From positions 1 through 61,959 of the IMG/VR virus record IMGVR_UViG_3300050821_003702: a stretch of 61,959 nt of DNA, one strand, 5' to 3'. The notes below the pieces were generated by a model. It did not search any database. It was given only the letters and a program-made list of their open reading frames with translations, and was not told the origin of the DNA. Shown here one piece after another: positions 50,470 to 58,855 of the stretch; position 1 is the first letter of the stretch; every line of letters begins with the position of its first letter. The stretch is from a virus. The position numbers and the translations under genes were made by a program.

Positions 50470-52699
50470 CCATATCAACAAGCAGCTGCTGAAGCTGAGT
50501 AAGACTCATCCAGGCAAAAACGTCTGCGTTGACTTTGATAGCGTCCTGGCCCACCACGAGGAAGGCGACCCGCTCCACATAATCCGCCACCCGCTAGAGC
50601 CTGGGCTTGCGATAATCCGGACAGCCAGGAAGCTAGGTCTGAAGCCAATAGTCCTAACGGCACGCTCTCCCCAATTCCATCAGAAGATGGAAGCCTTCCT
50701 GAAGGACAATCAGGCCCCAGCTCCGGTGACGAACGTCAAGCCTCCAGCCCTGATGTACATTGACGACAAGGCAGAGCGATACCCGGAGAATTTCAGTGGT
50801 AAGCTCCGGAGCTTCGAATCTGCTGCCCAAGAGAACGGCGGGGATGGCAGCATGAACATGCTCGATGGCGACCGCTATATGTCGCTGGCGACCCATGAGT
50901 CAGCATTCCTAGAGCATGGTGTGCTGGGGATGAAGTGGGGAGTCCACAAAGCCAAGGACATTTCCGGATGGAAGAAAGTTGGAGAGCAGAAAGGTAGCAA
51001 CCCTGGCGGAGTGTATGAGGATGAAGAGGGGTTCAAGTATTACGTGAAGTTCTACAAGAATCCTGATCAAGGCCGCTCTGAAGTTCTTGCTAACAACATA
51101 TACCAGGAGCTTGGAGTGTTCGCTGCGGTTACTCAAAATGTTACGCTCGATGGGAAGGATGGTGTCGCCTCTGCATGGCTAGATGGAGCGAAAAATACCA
51201 CCGCTGAAGAACAGAAGCAAAATCCCGATGTCAAGCAAGGATTCGTTGCAGATGCCTATTTGGCCAACCACGATGTCATCGGGTTGAACCACGAGAACAT
51301 CGTATCGGGTCAGGGAAATTTCTACCGTATCGACAATGGTGGCAGTATGTTCTTCCGGGCGAGAGGCGGGGATAAAGCCTTCACCAAGGAAGCAGTCCCT
51401 GAACTGGATTCAATGCGGTATTCCGGGATGGCGAAGCAGGCAGGGCCCATATTTAGCCAGCTCTCGAATGGGTACCTGCAACCGCAAGCAGAAGCATTGG
51501 TATCCAAGCTAACCAACGACAAAATCTCAGAGCTTGTAGCAGGCGCTGGATTCCGTGGAGCCGAAGCCAGCAAGTACGAAGAGGCCCTGCAAGGTCGCAG
51601 AGATGCTGTAGCAAAATACTTTGGCCCTGGCAAGCCGGCAGTGGCTGATACGGTGAAGCAGACCGGAGACGATGACGACAAGGCAAAGGGTGGCAAGAGC
51701 CTCAAGCAGACCTTCCTCGACAAGACTCCGAAGGACAACCGTGCCGGTGGCTACTTCCTTCATAGCTCCACCATTGGCAAGCTCTACAACTCGCTGACGA
51801 AGACAGAAGGCGAGTGGACGAAGATAAGCACCCTTGAAGAACAGCACGGCGGCAAAGCCTCAATCAAGAATCGTGTAGGCACCCTGAAGTCAATCGGTAA
51901 CTGGGTGGGCCGCTGGACGGTGGAAGTCTCAGGCGATTCCGTCCGGATGTTTGTCAACAAAGGCGAGCAGGTTGTCAAGCAGTCAGCGAAATCGGAAGAG
52001 CAGGAGACTCATGAGCAGCAACTGGCCAGCGGACTGGCGAAGGAATACATCGCAGCTGGGAAATATACTGGCGGTGGCTACGTACCAGAGGGTGCTGCCA
52101 GGCCCATGTTTGAAAAGTATTACGATGCCATGGGCGTGACGAAAGGTTCCGTCAAGAGCATGGAGCAGGCTGTAAAGCAGTGGACGGGGAGCGTCAACTT
52201 AGAGAACTCGCAGGCGTGGCGGGAAGTGGCAATGAAGTTCTACGGGAGACAGCCTAGCGGTGAGCACACAGGTACTTACAGTAAACAAATTGGGCAGCCG
52301 GACAGTACCACCAAAGCAAGCCTCATGAAGGATGGCGTAATGGCTATGAAAGCCTACGCCTCTGCTTATGCAAGGGAGACAAATCTCAACACCGTCTATC
52401 GTGGCTTTAACGCCAAGGACCTCAAGAAATCAGACTTTATGAAAGAGCTGAATGAGACTGGGCATGTAAGTATTCCGTTCAACAGTCTGAGCAGCTGGTC
52501 TGAATCAAAATCAACAGCGAAGAATTTTGCGCACTCCGGTGGGGTAGTCATAGCTATGAAGGTGGACCCTGATAACGTGTGGGCCTCCCACTCAGCAACT
52601 CCCTGGCTGTTCTCTGCCCACTCTACAGAAAGGGAAATCGTCATTGGCTGTAAGCAGCCAGTTCAGAAATTCAAGAAGGAGGATGTGACGTTCGTATGA
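50441..52699 (+). CDS. Polyvalent protein: HAD-like + GMKWG motif + kinase-like + ADP-ribosyltransferase
   Basis: A 752-residue multidomain protein. Residues about 27-120: HAD-like fold (CVDFDSVLA, IVLTARS, LMYIDDKAE). Residues 159-168: HGVLGMKWGV, a motif shared with virion proteins. Residues about 190-340: a HipA/lipid-kinase-like core (YYVKFYK with Lys203, SEVLANNIY with Glu214, DAYLANHDVIGLNHENI, YRIDNGG with Asp298). Residues about 590-752: an arginine-type ADP-ribosyltransferase with Arg654 (TVYRGF), SSWS (684-687) and ExE at 730-732 (STEREIVI). Probably packaged and injected to modify host proteins. Domain calls are from motifs; targets are unknown. Confidence 0.75.
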   Translation: MKLDGQQVVDHINKQLLKLSKTHPGKNVCVDFDSVLAHHEEGDPLHIIRHPLEPGLAIIRTARKLGLKPIVLTARSPQFHQKMEAFLKDNQAPAPVTNVKPPALMYIDDKAERYPENFSGKLRSFESAAQENGGDGSMNMLDGDRYMSLATHESAFLEHGVLGMKWGVHKAKDISGWKKVGEQKGSNPGGVYEDEEGFKYYVKFYKNPDQGRSEVLANNIYQELGVFAAVTQNVTLDGKDGVASAWLDGAKNTTAEEQKQNPDVKQGFVADAYLANHDVIGLNHENIVSGQGNFYRIDNGGSMFFRARGGDKAFTKEAVPELDSMRYSGMAKQAGPIFSQLSNGYLQPQAEALVSKLTNDKISELVAGAGFRGAEASKYEEALQGRRDAVAKYFGPGKPAVADTVKQTGDDDDKAKGGKSLKQTFLDKTPKDNRAGGYFLHSSTIGKLYNSLTKTEGEWTKISTLEEQHGGKASIKNRVGTLKSIGNWVGRWTVEVSGDSVRMFVNKGEQVVKQSAKSEEQETHEQQLASGLAKEYIAAGKYTGGGYVPEGAARPMFEKYYDAMGVTKGSVKSMEQAVKQWTGSVNLENSQAWREVAMKFYGRQPSGEHTGTYSKQIGQPDSTTKASLMKDGVMAMKAYASAYARETNLNTVYRGFNAKDLKKSDFMKELNETGHVSIPFNSLSSWSESKSTAKNFAHSGGVVIAMKVDPDNVWASHSATPWLFSAHSTEREIVIGCKQPVQKFKKEDVTFV

Positions 52700-52857
52700 A
52701 GTACAAATCAATAATTCCGGATGATGATTGGCTCCACAAGAAGAAGTCGAAGGCCACGAAGGAGTCCGAATCAAAGCCGAAGAAAAAGAGCCTCATGAAG
52801 AAGCTCAAGGATTTTGTCAAGGAGGCGACAAAGGAGGCCGATGGCACACAGTCTTGA
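52696..52857 (+). CDS. Small Lys-rich protein (53 aa)
   Basis: ATG 52696 overlaps the polyvalent gene stop (ATGA). The 53 residues are half Lys/Glu/Ser and probably helical or disordered (KKKSLMKKLKDFVKEATK). It could be a cognate partner or antitoxin-like regulator of the upstream enzyme, but that is speculation from position. Confidence 0.5.
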   Translation: MKYKSIIPDDDWLHKKKSKATKESESKPKKKSLMKKLKDFVKEATKEADGTQS

Positions 52858-53023
52858 TGTGAGTAAGTTAGAGCAGGTATTCGAAACACTACGTGATAAC
52901 ACCCATAAGCTCACGGCCTGGGAGTGTGACAGGCTAGAAGAGTGGGAGGCGAAATGGAAGCGTGGTGGTAAACTTTCGGAAGGGCAGCTGGAGACATTGG
53001 AAGAGATGTACCTGAAAGTATGA
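52841..53023 (+). CDS. Small helical protein (60 aa)
   Basis: ATG 52841, with AAAGGAGG 5 bases upstream, gives 60 acidic helical residues (KLEQVFETLRDNTHKLTAWE). It overlaps genes on both sides, so it is part of a coupled string. Function unknown. Confidence 0.5.
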   Translation: MAHSLDVSKLEQVFETLRDNTHKLTAWECDRLEEWEAKWKRGGKLSEGQLETLEEMYLKV

Positions 53024-53199
53024 AATTTGAGAAGGACAAATCCGCTAGGCGTAAGAAGACATGGCCAGCGCTGGTCGTGACTGCCATCTTTGTAGCAGTG
53101 AAGATGGTGTCGAAGAGGTATCCAGTGATGGATGAAATTTCCCACTACTTCATCGCAGGCTACCTGGTATCCAGAATCTGGGTAAGGAGGCTTTTCTAA
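53020..53199 (+). CDS. Small membrane-associated protein (59 aa)
   Basis: ATG 53020 overlaps the upstream stop. A basic N-terminus (KFEKDKSARRKKTWP) precedes a hydrophobic helix (ALVVTAIFVAVKMV) and a second weaker one. Positive-inside logic puts the N-terminus in the cytoplasm. Function unknown. Confidence 0.5.
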   Translation: MKFEKDKSARRKKTWPALVVTAIFVAVKMVSKRYPVMDEISHYFIAGYLVSRIWVRRLF

Positions 53200-53591
53200 T
53201 GCCAACTTTGCGAGAACTGGAAGCACAATTTATCGCTTATTTTCAGGAGAGCGAAGAAAGTAGATTTGCTGCTGGTCGCGCAGTTCCCGCCGATATGTTT
53301 CGCCACGTGGACACATTCGCTGAGGCGCACGGGATTTATTTCCTCTGCCCGAAGGCGTTCGCAAAGAACGGCGGCCCAGTAGGAACGCATCGAGTTCAGG
53401 TCTATTTCGCCGGCAGTCCTGTACCACAACACTTAGGCAAAAACAAAGATGGTCAGACTGTCCGCTGGAATACGAGCGGCGCTAGTCTGGATGATTTGTC
53501 GCTCTCACCGTCCATCCAAGAGCAGGACGATATTTGCGGTTGGCATGGGTTCGTTGGCAGCAGCGGAGTACCACCAGGGAGCGCAGCATGA
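53199..53591 (+). CDS. DUF6527-like protein
   Basis: A 130-residue protein. GIYFLCPKAFAKNGG followed by VRWNTSGASLDDLSLSPSIQ and CGWHGFVGSSG resembles, from memory, the DUF6527 pattern (CPxCxG, W-xx-SG-xxxxDL-L-PSI, CgWHG) of phage-associated proteins, possibly metal-binding. ATG 53199 overlaps the previous stop. Function is not established. Confidence 0.6.
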   Translation: MPTLRELEAQFIAYFQESEESRFAAGRAVPADMFRHVDTFAEAHGIYFLCPKAFAKNGGPVGTHRVQVYFAGSPVPQHLGKNKDGQTVRWNTSGASLDDLSLSPSIQEQDDICGWHGFVGSSGVPPGSAA

Positions 53592-53791
53592 CACTCAAAC
53601 TTACCGGCTTCAACCCTCTCCATCCAAGCGATGATTCGCAGCCGGTGGAGATAGATTCGGAAGACATATCGGTGAAGGTCGGTTCGATGACTGGCGACCG
53701 GCAACCATACACTTCGATCACCACGAAAATCGGTGAGCTGTTCATGGTCCGGGAAACGATTCAGCAGATTGATGACATGATCGGAGGATAG
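53588..53791 (+). CDS. Small beta-rich hypothetical protein (67 aa)
   Basis: ATG 53588 overlaps the previous stop (ATGA). The 67-residue protein has a short amphipathic beta pattern (ISVKVGSMTGDRQPYTSITT). It is in the coupled string between the terminase halves. Function unknown. Confidence 0.5.
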   Translation: MTLKLTGFNPLHPSDDSQPVEIDSEDISVKVGSMTGDRQPYTSITTKIGELFMVRETIQQIDDMIGG

Positions 53792-53792
53792 C

Positions 53793-53963
53793 ATGGCAAC
53801 TCGCAAGCTTACGGAAGTCAAGAAGGAATCGGAGCATAAGGACTCTCGGTTTGATAGAATCCCAAGCTGCTCTGAATGCGGGATGGATATGGAGAAGAAT
53901 CCTGAAGGCGAGGGCAATACTTTTATCTGCCCAAACTGTGGGAGCAAATCCGGCAAATCATGA
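53793..53963 (+). CDS. Zinc-ribbon microprotein (56 aa)
   Basis: ATG 53793 follows GGAGGATAGC. Two knuckles, CSEC and CPNC, 20 residues apart, define a zinc ribbon in the C-terminal two thirds. The stop overlaps the terminase nuclease start (ATGA), so the two are co-translated and this could be a nuclease partner. Confidence 0.6.
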   Translation: MATRKLTEVKKESEHKDSRFDRIPSCSECGMDMEKNPEGEGNTFICPNCGSKSGKS

Positions 53964-54613
53964 TAGCACTTTACCCGCGTCAATTCTGTGACCTTGCCAT
54001 CCTCTCGGAGAAGGACCCGCAGGCTGTCAAGAATCCGGATGGCTCCATAAGGGCTGACTGGTTCTGCGAGGCGACAGCCGTCAGGGTGAATTCCCTGATA
54101 TATCTGCTAGACCTCTACCGTGCTCAGATTCCGTTCCCGGAGCAGGTCCGCGTTATCAAGCGTGAGTGGCAACACTGGCACAGCACGCTGGTAGGCATCG
54201 AGAACGTGGCCTATCAGTGGGCACTGGGGCAGGCAGCCTTCGAAGAGGGCGTGCCTATGACGCCAGTCAAGTACGTGGGGGACAAACTCTTCCGAGCGCA
54301 GCTTGCCACTCCGCATTTCGAGACAGGCCGCGTCCGCATTCGAGGTGTCAAGGATTCTAATGGGCAGATGATTCCCCATCCAGCATTCAAGACGTTCTTT
54401 CGGGAAGCTCTGGACTTTCCTTATGGCGGAAACGATGATACGGTTGACGCAGTGGTTGGCGTAGTGCTGATGTGTACTGGCGAAGAGTTCGTCACCAAAG
54501 AGTTCTCTGGTGGCCTGGCCCCTGGATTCAGCATCGCTGTGGCAGGTGGGACAGGAAGGCGCTGGAGTATCCCTGGTGGAAGTCAGTTCGATGTCTTCCC
54601 CTCATATTACTGA
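53960..54613 (+). CDS. Terminase large subunit, nuclease domain (split TerL part 2)
   Basis: A 217-residue RNase H-like protein. The N-terminal strand has an Asp in FCDLAILSE, then a second acidic site in VGIENVAYQWALGQ, and the closing motif FPYGGNDDTVDAVVG, which matches the TerL nuclease ending hDD-x-xDAL. KYVGDKLFRAQLATPHFETG is the usual linker to the last acidic motif. This is the domain missing from the 49025 protein. It cuts concatemers to start and end packaging. The portal start follows 25 bases after its stop. Confidence 0.85.
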   Translation: MIALYPRQFCDLAILSEKDPQAVKNPDGSIRADWFCEATAVRVNSLIYLLDLYRAQIPFPEQVRVIKREWQHWHSTLVGIENVAYQWALGQAAFEEGVPMTPVKYVGDKLFRAQLATPHFETGRVRIRGVKDSNGQMIPHPAFKTFFREALDFPYGGNDDTVDAVVGVVLMCTGEEFVTKEFSGGLAPGFSIAVAGGTGRRWSIPGGSQFDVFPSYY

Positions 54614-54638
54614 CGCGGTAAATTTAAGCAAGGACCCT

Positions 54639-57600
54639 ATGGCAACGACTATCGTAAACAATCCAACGAACAGCAAGACAGCTGGTGCTCTACCATTCAC
54701 GACGGAACGACATCGCCTCATCCTCGAAACACGTGAGAAGTCCAAGCCCGCAGATGAATTCAACTCGGGGAAGGACTATCCTGATGAAGGTGCGCCACTC
54801 CTAACGAAATTCTCCTTCGCTGATAAAGCAACAGTCAAGCCATACGCAGCAATGGTCCCTGGCCTTGTTCTCCCTCCAACGTTGGAGCAGATAAAAGCTG
54901 TTCAGAACTTCGACGCAGATGCTCAGGGTGGTGGCATTCGATATTTGCGAGAAGCGGTGGTGATGGACGTTGACGCCAAGCTCATCATCTCTACAGAATC
55001 CCAGATGCGCAAAGGCATATTCCGGGAAGCTCACTACCCCTCGATGACGGACTACATCAAGAGCGATCACTACCGGAGGATGCGAGAATCCGTTGCGGCA
55101 GCCCAGCAGATAGTCAACAAGGTGAAGAGAACAAGGCTCCGCGAGGCAGCTAGCAAGGACACGCCCATCGGCGTTCGATTCAATCCTAAGCTGGTAACAG
55201 CGGTCAATTCCCGCGATAAGGTTCTGATGAAGAGATTCCGGGAAAGCGATGTCGGTGCTTTCTCTGGGAGTCTTTCTCCTGACTGGGATGGGGGCCTGAG
55301 CTTTGAAACAGGTGGAAGGGTTCAGCCATTCACGCCGCTCATATCTGGCCCATACAACAAGCAGCTCTATTACTTCGATTACCTCGACATGCATAGCAAG
55401 GCATTTGAGGCCTGGTGTTTAGCTGGTGATACAGAAATCGCTATGCTCGATGGACAAGATAGAACCATTCTGGAAATCAAGAAAGAACTGGAACACAAGA
55501 AGTTCGTTTGGAGTTACAAGTTCAATCAGGACTCTCAGCGGATTGAGCAGGTGAAGATTACTCATGTGTATGAGATGGGGGAGAAGGAATGTGTCTGTGT
55601 TCTCCTTGACAACGGGCGGTCCTTCATAGCATCCATTGACCACCCAATGCTGCTGCGTGACGGTGCTTACAGAAACTCTGGAGACCTTCTACCTGGCGAT
55701 AGCATGATGCCACTATATCGTGCTTATCGGAGACAGAAAGGCGAATCAAGATTGCTGGAAGGTTATGAGAGAATCTATCAGCCAGCAACAGGTAAGTGGG
55801 AACTCACTCACGTAGCAGTTGCAAGAACGAAATTTGGGAAGACAACTGGGGAACTCTTCTACAAGGATGGAGTGCGACACGTCATCCACCATGACAATCT
55901 CCGAAAGACTGACAACCGTCCGAAGAATCTCAAGAATTGGACTGAGGCCCAGCATCTGCAATTCCACGGACAACAAGCCAATGCCGGGGCTGCTGTTTTG
56001 AAACGTCTCTGGGCCGACCCTGCGTGGAGGAAGAAACATCTTGCTGTATTGAAGGCAGCCACTAACACCCCTGAGATAATTGCGAAGAGAACAAAGCATT
56101 TCAAAGGTAAGAAGCAAGACCCAGAATTTGTAAAGCGTCGCATAGAATCCCGTGGTGAGTTTAGTCATAGTCTGGAGAAGCGCAGGAAAATCTCCAAAGC
56201 AACAAAGAAGGCCATGGCGAGGCCCGAGGTTCGTGCGCGATTCCTGGAAGGAATAAGGAATCGGAAATATAACAATCACAAAGTTGTGGCTGTCTATCGG
56301 ATTGGAAAGCGGAAAGTATACCACATTGAAACAGCTGAAAGCTCTTACGCAAATCAGAATTTTGCATTGAGTATTGGAGTCTTCTCCCACAATACCCATA
56401 ATCCAATTGCCAAGCGCATTGTCACCGTTCTCAAGCAATTCGTCCTTGGCAAGGGTGTCAAGGTTACAGTCACCCGAGCTGAACAGAAGACAGGGCAGTT
56501 CCAGGTAAACCCAACTACCCAGCAGAAGGTTCCGGTGTACACTGACTACACCGAGGAATGTCAGGAAATCCTGGACCGCCACTGGTTGAAGAACAGCATG
56601 AGGATTCGCTCCAAGCAAATCCTCCAGGACCTGATTGTCTTTGGCGAAATGTTCATCCGGTATTTCGAGGCATCGTGGGGCTTGCGGCTCCGCGAGCTGG
56701 ACCCATCAACGGTTTGGGAAATCATCACCGACCCGGATGATGTAGAGAACGAATTCTATATTCACCAGCAGTATCCAACGCAGTACCAGTGGTATGTAGA
56801 CCTGCCAGTTCCAACAATCAAGTTCATTATCCGGCAGGTTCCGGCGCTTCATTACTTCCACATGAAGATAAACGCTACCGCTTCAGAGAAGCGCGGGCGC
56901 AGCGAACTGTTTGCTGTGCTGGGATATTTGCGGCGGATGAAGGAGTACATAGACGACAGAATCGTACGCAACAAGGTTGCTAACCTCTTCGTACTCGACT
57001 TGGCGGTGGAAGGTGACGATGCAGCGGTCCAGCGGGTACAGGCTCAGTTCGCAAATGTCGTCCCAACCCCTGGGAGCTTCTTCATCCACAACAAGGCAGC
57101 AGAGCTGAGTGGCGTCCCTGTAGAGATTGGCTCATCTGATTCCGCCGCCGATGGGGAACTCATTCTAGGATTCATCGCCATGGGCTCCGGTGTCCCTATG
57201 CAGTACATGGGGCTGCAAGCAGGAGCCGAGGGCGGCAAGGCTGGCGCCCTTGTTGGTACAGAGCCAGCGGTTAAGACATTCGAGGATTACCAGGAGCTGA
57301 TGGAGGAGTTTTTCTATCAGGACGGCCAGCGTGTATTCAATCGCGCAGCAGAACAGGGGGAGATTCCTGGGAACCTCGACATCAAGCTGGAAGCAACATA
57401 TCCAGCACTGGCAGAGGAGAATCGCTCCGAGAAGCTGAAGGACCTGGCGTTTGGCGAGTCGATGAGCTGGTGGAGTCATAGGAGAATCGCAGCCGCCGCA
57501 GCAAAGGAGATGCAATTCACCAGCTACGATTACGATGAAGAGCAGGAGGACATTGCCAATGAAGACGCCCAGAAAATGCTCCTCATCAACACGGCCTACC

Positions 57601-58472
57601 AGCAAGTCACCAAAGGCGTTGACTCGATGCAGCAGAAAGCCCAAAGCGGTACAAGCAGCGGTGGAACATCTTCTGGTTCAAGCGGCAAGGGTGCAAGCGG
57701 TATGGGATTCGGGAAGGCCCTTGCATCCAACCGTGAGGCAGAGGATGAGTCTCCAGCGACTGCTTCGGGGACTTCGACATTCAGCCATGTGTCTCCAGGA
57801 GCTACTACAGCGAATGCCTCACGAGGAGAGAAGCGCAACCCATTCCCGGTAGACCCTAGGGATGTAGTGCACACCATCAAACGTGAGGCTGCGAATCTCC
57901 GCTATGAACGTAGAGAAATTGGGCGAAGGCAAGACAGAACACAAACTCCAAACAAAGTAAGAGACCAGAAGAGTATGGACCGCGGTGAGATAGTTCACGA
58001 TGCCAAGCAAGCTCTAAAGTCTGGAAATCTGAACAAGGAGGCTGGAGTTAAGGGAATGAAATGGGGGAATCAAAAAGCGCGTCAAGTTGTAGGTAGGCTG
58101 AATAAACAAGGCTTTACACACGAGTATACCAAGACGCATCCTACCGACGGCTCTAAGTCTCACCACTTCACACACTCTGATGGACGTCATGTCTATGTAA
58201 CTGGGCAGGGATACGTAAACGCTTATGCTAAGAACGGTGACCTAGATGAGAAGGCGCAGAGAGACCTTACGCGTCCTAGGTTAAAAGGATATGAATCTAA
58301 GGAGGCTATTCGTAGATTCCCGCGAGAATCTATGGAGCCATTCAAGAAGCAGGATGGCGATAGGCTTCAGAGGCCAAGAGTTTTTCCAGTGGAAGATCAC
58401 AACGCTGCTCCGCGTTCCGCTGGGAGAATGAATCCAAGAGGGTTCGGAGCAAACAAGAAAGAGAGATTCTAA
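54639..58472 (+). CDS. Portal protein with an intein
   Basis: A 1277-residue precursor; ATG 54639 follows CAAGGA. The flanking extein gives about 951 residues: portal-like features include LQDLIVFGEMFIRYFEASWG, PSTVWEIITDP, and a helical stretch with SELFAVLGYLRRMKEYIDD. Residues 260-585 are an intein (separate entry). The C-terminal about 150 residues after the portal core contain KGMKWGNQKA, a GMKWG motif shared with the protein at 50441, and RFPR at residues 1226-1229. The portal forms the ring through which DNA enters the head. Its position after terminase fits. Confidence 0.85.
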   Translation: MATTIVNNPTNSKTAGALPFTTERHRLILETREKSKPADEFNSGKDYPDEGAPLLTKFSFADKATVKPYAAMVPGLVLPPTLEQIKAVQNFDADAQGGGIRYLREAVVMDVDAKLIISTESQMRKGIFREAHYPSMTDYIKSDHYRRMRESVAAAQQIVNKVKRTRLREAASKDTPIGVRFNPKLVTAVNSRDKVLMKRFRESDVGAFSGSLSPDWDGGLSFETGGRVQPFTPLISGPYNKQLYYFDYLDMHSKAFEAWCLAGDTEIAMLDGQDRTILEIKKELEHKKFVWSYKFNQDSQRIEQVKITHVYEMGEKECVCVLLDNGRSFIASIDHPMLLRDGAYRNSGDLLPGDSMMPLYRAYRRQKGESRLLEGYERIYQPATGKWELTHVAVARTKFGKTTGELFYKDGVRHVIHHDNLRKTDNRPKNLKNWTEAQHLQFHGQQANAGAAVLKRLWADPAWRKKHLAVLKAATNTPEIIAKRTKHFKGKKQDPEFVKRRIESRGEFSHSLEKRRKISKATKKAMARPEVRARFLEGIRNRKYNNHKVVAVYRIGKRKVYHIETAESSYANQNFALSIGVFSHNTHNPIAKRIVTVLKQFVLGKGVKVTVTRAEQKTGQFQVNPTTQQKVPVYTDYTEECQEILDRHWLKNSMRIRSKQILQDLIVFGEMFIRYFEASWGLRLRELDPSTVWEIITDPDDVENEFYIHQQYPTQYQWYVDLPVPTIKFIIRQVPALHYFHMKINATASEKRGRSELFAVLGYLRRMKEYIDDRIVRNKVANLFVLDLAVEGDDAAVQRVQAQFANVVPTPGSFFIHNKAAELSGVPVEIGSSDSAADGELILGFIAMGSGVPMQYMGLQAGAEGGKAGALVGTEPAVKTFEDYQELMEEFFYQDGQRVFNRAAEQGEIPGNLDIKLEATYPALAEENRSEKLKDLAFGESMSWWSHRRIAAAAAKEMQFTSYDYDEEQEDIANEDAQKMLLINTAYQQVTKGVDSMQQKAQSGTSSGGTSSGSSGKGASGMGFGKALASNREAEDESPATASGTSTFSHVSPGATTANASRGEKRNPFPVDPRDVVHTIKREAANLRYERREIGRRQDRTQTPNKVRDQKSMDRGEIVHDAKQALKSGNLNKEAGVKGMKWGNQKARQVVGRLNKQGFTHEYTKTHPTDGSKSHHFTHSDGRHVYVTGQGYVNAYAKNGDLDEKAQRDLTRPRLKGYESKEAIRRFPRESMEPFKKQDGDRLQRPRVFPVEDHNAAPRSAGRMNPRGFGANKKERF
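55416..56393 (+). mobile_element. Intein with HNH-type homing endonuclease in the portal gene
   Basis: 326 codons in frame with the portal. It starts with Cys at TGT 55416 (CLAGDTEIAML, splicing block A), continues with block B as ASIDHPML (Ser in place of the common Thr, catalytic His kept), and ends with block F VYHIETAESSYANQ and the terminal VFSHN followed by Thr (ACC 56394) as first extein residue. The middle contains an HNH endonuclease (VIHHDNLRKTDNRPKNL). Splicing would join EAW to THNPIAKR. Such elements target conserved sites, here within the portal core. Confidence 0.9.
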
Positions 58473-58855
58473 TGAAGAGGATTGCGCTTCTAGCATTACT
58501 ATTGTTGGGGCTGAGCTTCAGCCCAGCGGCGGCAGCTCAAATCCCCACAGGGTTTACTGTCCTGGCGAGCGGAGTATCTGCTCTCACCTTCAACGATGCA
58601 ACGTGCAGTGATCAGACAACGTGCTACTATGTTGTCTTGGCTGCTGACGCTCAGGGGCATTTATCATCTCCAGCGCCTTGCTCAACAACGGTTCTTTGTT
58701 TCGGTGGCAACCAGGCTGTTGCAGTGATGCCATCGAGTGGAACCCACACTGTCGTTCTGACTTGGGTAGCATCAGCAACAGCAGGAGTCACGTACACAGT
58801 TGCGAGAGCTGTCGGCCCTTTAGCGCCGGCAAGCACTAGCCTCACGGTAAACTAG
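58472..58855 (+). CDS. Secreted protein with fibronectin-type-like fold
   Basis: A 127-residue protein with a clear signal peptide (MKRIALLALLLLGLSFSPAAA, cleavage near residue 22). The mature part is Ser/Thr/Val-rich with two Cys pairs and a pattern like a small Ig or fibronectin-III domain (VLTWVASATAGVTYTVARAV). It lies directly after the portal (TAATG overlap). A role at the host envelope or as a decorating protein is possible; not determinable. Confidence 0.6.
   Translation: MKRIALLALLLLGLSFSPAAAAQIPTGFTVLASGVSALTFNDATCSDQTTCYYVVLAADAQGHLSSPAPCSTTVLCFGGNQAVAVMPSSGTHTVVLTWVASATAGVTYTVARAVGPLAPASTSLTVN

Noticed and set aside
49025-54613. Intron or split intein between the terminase halves
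   Set aside because: The gap is full of coupled genes, and neither half ends or begins with intein splice-site residues.
11811-58325. RFPR as a dispersed DNA element rather than a peptide motif
   Set aside because: Codons differ at almost every position while the peptide stays the same, and all copies are in the coding frame.
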